Position numbers and translations under genes: made by a program
In this document: positions 60,148 to 64,000 of the stretch, in pieces
Numbering within the stretch: position 1 is the first letter of the stretch
How the letters are laid out: the number at the start of each line of letters is the position of its first letter
Origin: Burkholderiaceae bacterium
GTDB lineage: Bacteria; Pseudomonadota; Gammaproteobacteria; Burkholderiales; Burkholderiaceae_C
Assembly (NCBI GenBank): GCA_024235955.1
Contig: JACKLJ010000002.1
Span: 186,001-250,000 of the forward strand
DNA: 64,000 bases
Direction: 5' to 3'
Notes under the pieces: generated by a model
Told to the model about the DNA's origin: nothing
Databases searched by the model: none
The model's input: the letters and a program-made list of their open reading frames with translations, nothing else

Positions 60148-60885
60148 ATGACCGTCGTCCGCTACGAATCCGAGAACGGCATCGCCCGCATCACCATCAA
60201 CCGCCCGGAGGCGCGCAACGCCATCAACAACGCCGTCGTCCAGCAGCTGAACCAGGCCTGGCAGCGCTTCGCCCGGGAAGACGACCGCGTGGCCGTGCTG
60301 TCCGCCGCCGGCGACCTGGCGTTCTCCGCCGGCGCCGACCTGAAGGACATGCCCTCGGATTTCTGGCTCGCCATGCCCAACCTCTCGGTGCCCTGCGACA
60401 AGCCGATCATCGTGGCCGTCAATGGCGTGGCCGTCGGCGGGGCCGCGACCATGGTCATGCTGGCCGACATGGCGGTGGCCGAGGAGCAGGCGCAGTTCAT
60501 CTACCCCGAAGCCAAGATCGGCGCCTTCGCTGGCGTGATGGCGGGCTTCCCGCCGCGCATGCAGTACAAGGCCGGCCTGGAATGGCTGATGACCGGCGAC
60601 GCCATGCCCGCCCAGCGCGCCTACGAGATCGGCCTGGTGAACCGCCTGGTACCCAAGGGCCAGGCGCTGTCCACGGCCATGGAGGTGGCCACCAGGATCG
60701 CCGCCAACGCGCCGCTGGTGGTGCAGGCCATGAAGTCCATCGCGCGCCGCACGCTGCCGGCCTCGCCCACCGAGCTGTACTACCCGCACCGCCGGCTGCT
60801 CGACGGCATCGCGCACAGCGACGACATCAAGGAAGGCGTGGCCTCGTTCAAGGAAAAGCGCGCCCCCCGTTTCACCGGCCGCTGA
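60148..60885 (+). CDS. Enoyl-CoA hydratase/isomerase family protein, 245 aa
   Basis: Crotonase-family enzyme with a complete-looking active site: INRPEARNAINNAV, FSAGADLKDMP (oxyanion), VNGVAVGGAATMVMLADMAVAEEQAQFIYPEAKIGAFAG (Glu in PEA). Ends HSDDIKEGVASFKEKRAPRFTG, the usual hydratase tail. Ribosome-binding site AAGGA 7 nt before the ATG. Probably hydrates the enoyl-CoA made in the locus, complementing the atypical paralogue at 56166. Confidence 0.92.
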   Translation: MTVVRYESENGIARITINRPEARNAINNAVVQQLNQAWQRFAREDDRVAVLSAAGDLAFSAGADLKDMPSDFWLAMPNLSVPCDKPIIVAVNGVAVGGAATMVMLADMAVAEEQAQFIYPEAKIGAFAGVMAGFPPRMQYKAGLEWLMTGDAMPAQRAYEIGLVNRLVPKGQALSTAMEVATRIAANAPLVVQAMKSIARRTLPASPTELYYPHRRLLDGIAHSDDIKEGVASFKEKRAPRFTGR

Positions 60886-60912
60886 GGCCCCATCCCGCAA
60901 GGAGACAAGCCA

Positions 60913-61887
60913 ATGACCACGACCCGCCGCATCGTCCTCGCCACCCTGGCCGCCGCCGCCCTGCCGGCGCTCGCCCCCGCCGCGCTGGCGCAGAGCGACA
61001 AGAACTGGCCCAGCAAGCCGATCCACTTCGTCACGCCCTATCCGCCGGGCGGCTCGTCGGACACCATCACCCGCTTCGTCGGCGACCGCGTGGCCAAGCT
61101 GCTGGGCCAGCCGGTGATCGTGGAGAACAAGCCCGGCGCCGGCGCCACCCTGGGCACCGCCTATGCGGCCCGCCTGGCGCCCGACGGCTACAACTTCTTC
61201 GTCGGCCCCACCGCTACCGTGGCCGTGGCGCCCTACATGAAGGACGTCGGCTATACCTACGAGAGCTTCGAGCCGGTGGCCAAGCTGGCCTCGTCTTATG
61301 GCCTGATCACCGCCCGCAAGGACGCGCCCTTCTCCGACTACAAAGGCATGGTGGCCTACGCCAAGGCCCATCCGAACAAGCTCACCTTCGCCTCCAACGG
61401 CGTCGGCTCCATCGTCCACATGACGGCCGTGCTGCTGCACAAGGACGCCGGCGTACAACTCACGCATGTGCCCTACAAGGGCGCCGCAGAGGCCCAGACC
61501 GACCTGATGGCTGGCCGCATTGACCTCATGTACGACCCGGTGACCGCGCCGCGCGTGAAGAACGGCGACCTCAAGGGCCTGGCGACCACCAGCACGGTGC
61601 GCAACCCGCAGCTGCCCGACATCCCGACCTTGAAGGAACAAGGCTTCGACATGGATTCGCCCAGCTGGTTCGCGTTGTTCGCCCCCAAGGGCACGCCGCA
61701 GCCTATCGTCAACCGCATGGCCGACGCCGTGAAGCAGGCGCTGGAGATGCCGGGCGTGAAGGAACAGCTGCAGGTCTCGGCGCTCTACCCCACCTACGAA
61801 GACTCAGCCACCTTCGGCAAGACGCTCAAGCGCGACGTGGAAGCGCTGCGCGACGTGATCCAGAAGGAAGGGCTGAAGACCGAATGA
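60913..61887 (+). CDS. Bug-family tripartite tricarboxylate transporter receptor, 324 aa
   Basis: Second Bug receptor of the locus. Signal peptide TTTRRIVLATLAAAALPALAPAALAQ. Mature motifs NWPSKPIHFVTPYPPGGSSDTITR, VIVENKPGAGATLGTAYAARLAPDGY, HVPYKGAAEAQTDLMAGRIDLMYD and WFALFAPKGTPQPIVNRMADAVKQ. It differs from the receptor at 56990 in both ligand loops, so the two probably bind different acids. A GGAGA ribosome-binding site precedes the ATG. Confidence 0.93.
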   Translation: MTTTRRIVLATLAAAALPALAPAALAQSDKNWPSKPIHFVTPYPPGGSSDTITRFVGDRVAKLLGQPVIVENKPGAGATLGTAYAARLAPDGYNFFVGPTATVAVAPYMKDVGYTYESFEPVAKLASSYGLITARKDAPFSDYKGMVAYAKAHPNKLTFASNGVGSIVHMTAVLLHKDAGVQLTHVPYKGAAEAQTDLMAGRIDLMYDPVTAPRVKNGDLKGLATTSTVRNPQLPDIPTLKEQGFDMDSPSWFALFAPKGTPQPIVNRMADAVKQALEMPGVKEQLQVSALYPTYEDSATFGKTLKRDVEALRDVIQKEGLKTE

Positions 61888-61908
61888 CCCTGCTGGCAGC
61901 CATTGCGT

Positions 61909-61929
61909 AAACTCCTTTCAAAGGAGTTT
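61909..61929 (+). promoter_or_regulatory. Perfect palindrome containing the gor Shine-Dalgarno
   Basis: AAACTCCTTT and AAAGGAGTTT flank a single C, a perfect 21-bp palindrome. The AAAGGAG half is the ribosome-binding site 8 nt before the gor ATG (61934), so folding of the mRNA would hide it. It could alternatively be a regulator binding site. Confidence 0.65.
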
Positions 61930-61933
61930 CGAC

Positions 61934-63319
61934 ATGGCGCAGTACGAGTGGGACCTGTTCGTCGTTGGTGGCGGGTCCGGCGGAGTTCGGGCCGCGCGCT
62001 TCGCGGCCCAGCGCGGTGCACGCGTGGCCCTGGTGGAAAGCGGCCGCATGGGCGGCACCTGCGTGAACGTGGGCTGCATCCCGAAGAAGCTCTACAGCTA
62101 CGCCGCTCACTACGCCGAGGCTTTCGAGGAAAGCCTCGGCTTTGGCTGGCAGCTGCCCGGCGCGCCGGTGCTGGACTGGGAAGCCCTGAAAAGCGCCCGC
62201 GCCAAGGAGATCAGCCGCCTGAACGGCATCTACGAAGGCCTGATGACCGGCGCCAAGGTGGAGCGCCTGTCCGGCCACGGCAGGCTGGTGGACGCGCACA
62301 CCGTCGAAGTGGCGGCGCCCGCCGCGGGCACCACGCGCCACACCGCGCGCCACATCCTCATCGCCACCGGCGGCAAGCCCTTCGTGCCCGATTTCCCGGG
62401 GCGCGAGCTGGTGGTCACCTCGGACGACATGTTCGACCTGCCGGTGTTCCCGCGCCGGCTGGTGGTGGTGGGCGGCGGCTACATCGGCTGCGAGATGGCG
62501 AGCATCTTCCACGGTCTGGGCGCCGAGGTGTCGCTGGTCTACCGCGGCGAGCAGATCCTGCGCGGCTTCGACGATGAGGTGCGCGAGTTCACCGCCGCCC
62601 AGATGCGCCAGCACGGGGTGGACATCCGCCTGAGCACCGACATCGAGCGCGTGGAGGCGCAAGGCGGCGCACGCCGCGTGCACCTGAAGGGCGGCACCAC
62701 GCTGGACGCCGACGTGGTGCTTTACGCCACCGGCCGGTTGCCCCATGTCGAGGGTCTGGGCTTGTCGGCGCTGGGCGTGCGCACGGGCTGGAACGGCGCC
62801 ATCGAGGTGGACGACCACTTCGCCACCAGCGTGCCCGGCGTGTACGCGCTGGGCGACGTGGTGGGCCGGCTGGAGCTCACGCCGGTGGCGCTGGCCGAGG
62901 GCATGGCGCTGGTCGATCACCTGTTCGGCCCGGCGCCCGGCGAGGTGCGGCGCAGGGTGGATTACGACAACATCCCCACCGCCGTGTTCACCCACCCGCC
63001 CATCGGCACCGTGGGCCTCACCGAGGCGCAGGCGCGCGAGCGCCACGGCGCCATCCGTGTGTACCGCAGCGATTTCAAGCCGCTCAAGCACACGCTGTCC
63101 GGCAGCGCCGAGCGCACCCTGGCCAAACTGATCGTCGACGACGCCAGCGACGCCGTGGTCGGGCTGCACATGGTGGGCCCGGACGCCGGCGAGATCGTGC
63201 AGGGCTTCGCCGTGGCCGTGCGCTGCGGCCTGACCAAGGCGCAGTTCGACGCCACCATCGGCATCCACCCCACCAGCGCGGAAGAGTTCGTCACGCTGCG
63301 CCAGGTGACGCGCACCTGA
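61934..63319 (+). CDS. gor: Glutathione-disulfide reductase
   Basis: FAD/NADPH enzyme that keeps glutathione reduced, 461 residues. FAD motif VVGGGSGGVRAARFAAQRGARVALVE, redox Cys43/Cys48 in GGTCVNVGCIPKK, second Rossmann VVVGGGYIGCEMASIFHGLGAEVSLVYRGEQILRGFD with Arg residues that favour NADPH, and the dimer-interface HPTSAEE at the C-terminus. It differs from dihydrolipoamide dehydrogenase at those points. Translation start is fixed by the palindromic ribosome-binding site. It provides reduced glutathione, which the GST in the window would use, although the genes are far apart. Confidence 0.95.
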   Translation: MAQYEWDLFVVGGGSGGVRAARFAAQRGARVALVESGRMGGTCVNVGCIPKKLYSYAAHYAEAFEESLGFGWQLPGAPVLDWEALKSARAKEISRLNGIYEGLMTGAKVERLSGHGRLVDAHTVEVAAPAAGTTRHTARHILIATGGKPFVPDFPGRELVVTSDDMFDLPVFPRRLVVVGGGYIGCEMASIFHGLGAEVSLVYRGEQILRGFDDEVREFTAAQMRQHGVDIRLSTDIERVEAQGGARRVHLKGGTTLDADVVLYATGRLPHVEGLGLSALGVRTGWNGAIEVDDHFATSVPGVYALGDVVGRLELTPVALAEGMALVDHLFGPAPGEVRRRVDYDNIPTAVFTHPPIGTVGLTEAQARERHGAIRVYRSDFKPLKHTLSGSAERTLAKLIVDDASDAVVGLHMVGPDAGEIVQGFAVAVRCGLTKAQFDATIGIHPTSAEEFVTLRQVTRT

Positions 63320-63342
63320 GCCCGCAGGCAGCCAGCTGAACT

Positions 63343-63412
63343 ACTGTTTTCATAGCTGCCTGCGCCCGCCACGAAAGGGCTGGAGGCCCAAAACGTTCCA
63401 AAAATCATAGGC
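63343..63412 (+). repeat. CR-1 short repeat
   Basis: TTTTCATAGCTGCCTGCGCC, then AAAGGGCTGGAGGCCCAAAA and CGTTCCAAAAATC, between the convergent gor and DedA genes. Confidence 0.88.
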
Positions 63413-63437
63413 GCGCCACTCCGGCCGCCCGAGGCCC

Positions 63438-64000
63438 TCACGGCCTGCTGTGCCGGCGCCAGAGCCGCCAGCCGCCCCAGAGCAGCATGGCCAGCACCAG
63501 CCCCGCAGCCAGCCACTGCTCGATGTGCCGCAGATGGCCCAGCATGGCCTCGGCCGCATGGCCGAACAGCCAGCCGGCGCCCGCCACCAGCACCGCCCAG
63601 ACCACCGCGCCGATCAGGTTGAACAGCACGAAGCGCGGCCACGGCAGCGCCGTCGTGCCCAGCAGCACCGGCCCGGCGATGCGCATGCCGTACATGAAGC
63701 GCACCCCCACCACCACCCACGAACCCCAGCGCTCCAGTTCGTCGTCGAGGCGCTGGCGGTAGCGGTTCATGTGCGGCCAGCGCGCCAGCACCGCCGCCCC
63801 GTGCCGCCGCCCGAGCCAGAAGAAGGCCATGTCCGACGCCGCGCCCATGGCCGCCCCCAGCGCCATCACCAGCGGCAGGTTCAGGTAGCCCTGCTTGGCC
63901 GCGAAGCCCGCCAGCACCAGCAGCGTCTCGCCCTCCAGCAGGCAGCCCACCACCACGGCCCAGTAGCCGTAGTGGGTGACGAAGTCGGAGAGGTGGTTCA
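63438..64000 (-). CDS. DedA/SNARE-associated family membrane protein, start codon cut by window end
   Basis: Inner-membrane DedA-family protein, about 187 residues. Reads GCLLEGETLLVLAGFAAKQGYLN, then GAASDMAFFWLGRRHG, VVVGVRFMYGMRIAGPVLLG and FVLFNLIGAVVWAVLVAGAGWLFG, the DedA core with its conserved Glu and Arg. The N-terminus NHLSDFVTHYGYWA runs to the edge; the last base pair in the window is the second base of what would be ATG, so only one base is missing. DedA proteins are polyprenyl-phosphate or phospholipid transport/flippase-like; the precise substrate here is unknown. Confidence 0.9.
   Translation of the reverse strand, partial: NHLSDFVTHYGYWAVVVGCLLEGETLLVLAGFAAKQGYLNLPLVMALGAAMGAASDMAFFWLGRRHGAAVLARWPHMNRYRQRLDDELERWGSWVVVGVRFMYGMRIAGPVLLGTTALPWPRFVLFNLIGAVVWAVLVAGAGWLFGHAAEAMLGHLRHIEQWLAAGLVLAMLLWGGWRLWRRHSRP

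Overview
This 64 kb window is GC-rich chromosomal DNA from a betaproteobacterium, most probably Burkholderiales, family Comamonadaceae. That placement is an inference. It rests on Bug-type periplasmic receptors, the argH / algZ-algR-like / hemC-hemD-hemX-hemY block, an imuA-imuB-dnaE2 cassette, and many copies of short GC-rich repeats of the kind common in that family. Coding density is high, and no tRNA, rRNA, CRISPR array or complete insertion sequence was recognised.

Layout. 1-4.2 kb: end of a pseudouridine synthase gene, an unknown gene, an MBL-fold hydrolase, a long mosaic repeat and greB. 4.2-10.1 kb: a FUSC transporter-like protein, mutS and an Anbu proteasome homologue. 10.1-18.7 kb: a second mosaic repeat, panE, a secreted transglutaminase-like protein, tlpA-like, alaS, a VapBC-type pair, and an ABM/NIPSNAP/ArsR operon. 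18.7-20.2 kb: a GST gene followed by a gene with the complete sequence signature of halohydrin dehalogenases. 20.2-28.2 kb: a LexA-controlled imuA-imuB-dnaE2 operon that runs on into two 2H-phosphoesterase (ThpR-like) genes. Its coding regions are full of in-frame repeats, and dnaE2 has a frameshift near its 3' end. 28.3-29.9 kb: ccdAB and an ImmA/IrrE protease gene whose lower GC suggests horizontal acquisition, abutting thyA. 29.9-34.5 kb: thyA, E1 alpha/beta genes of a 2-oxoacid dehydrogenase, folA and a lipoprotein gene. 34.7-42.7 kb: the hem genes, the LytTR two-component pair and argH. 42.8-53.2 kb: a 2006-residue alpha-2-macroglobulin gene and pbpC, with two other genes between them. 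53.3-61.9 kb: an IclR-controlled CoA-thioester catabolic locus containing a Gln-type thiol dioxygenase. 61.9-64 kb: gor and a DedA-family gene cut by the window end.

Repeat labels below are mine. CR-1 is a ~60 bp element with core GCTGCCTGCGCCCGCC and a GGGC..GAGGC partner arm. CR-2 is a ~0.5 kb mosaic with a 14-bp-stem hairpin. CR-3 is a ~85 bp CCCCCACGCTCC...GGCGGCG unit. CR-4 is an element carrying TTCGACAGGCTCAGCGTGAA or close variants. CR-1, CR-3 and CR-4 also occur inside reading frames and add peptide segments, which is the most striking global property of the window.

The two strongest specific leads are the predicted halohydrin dehalogenase next to a GST and the repeat-loaded SOS mutagenesis operon. 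The thiol dioxygenase/CoA-transferase/Bug locus comes next.
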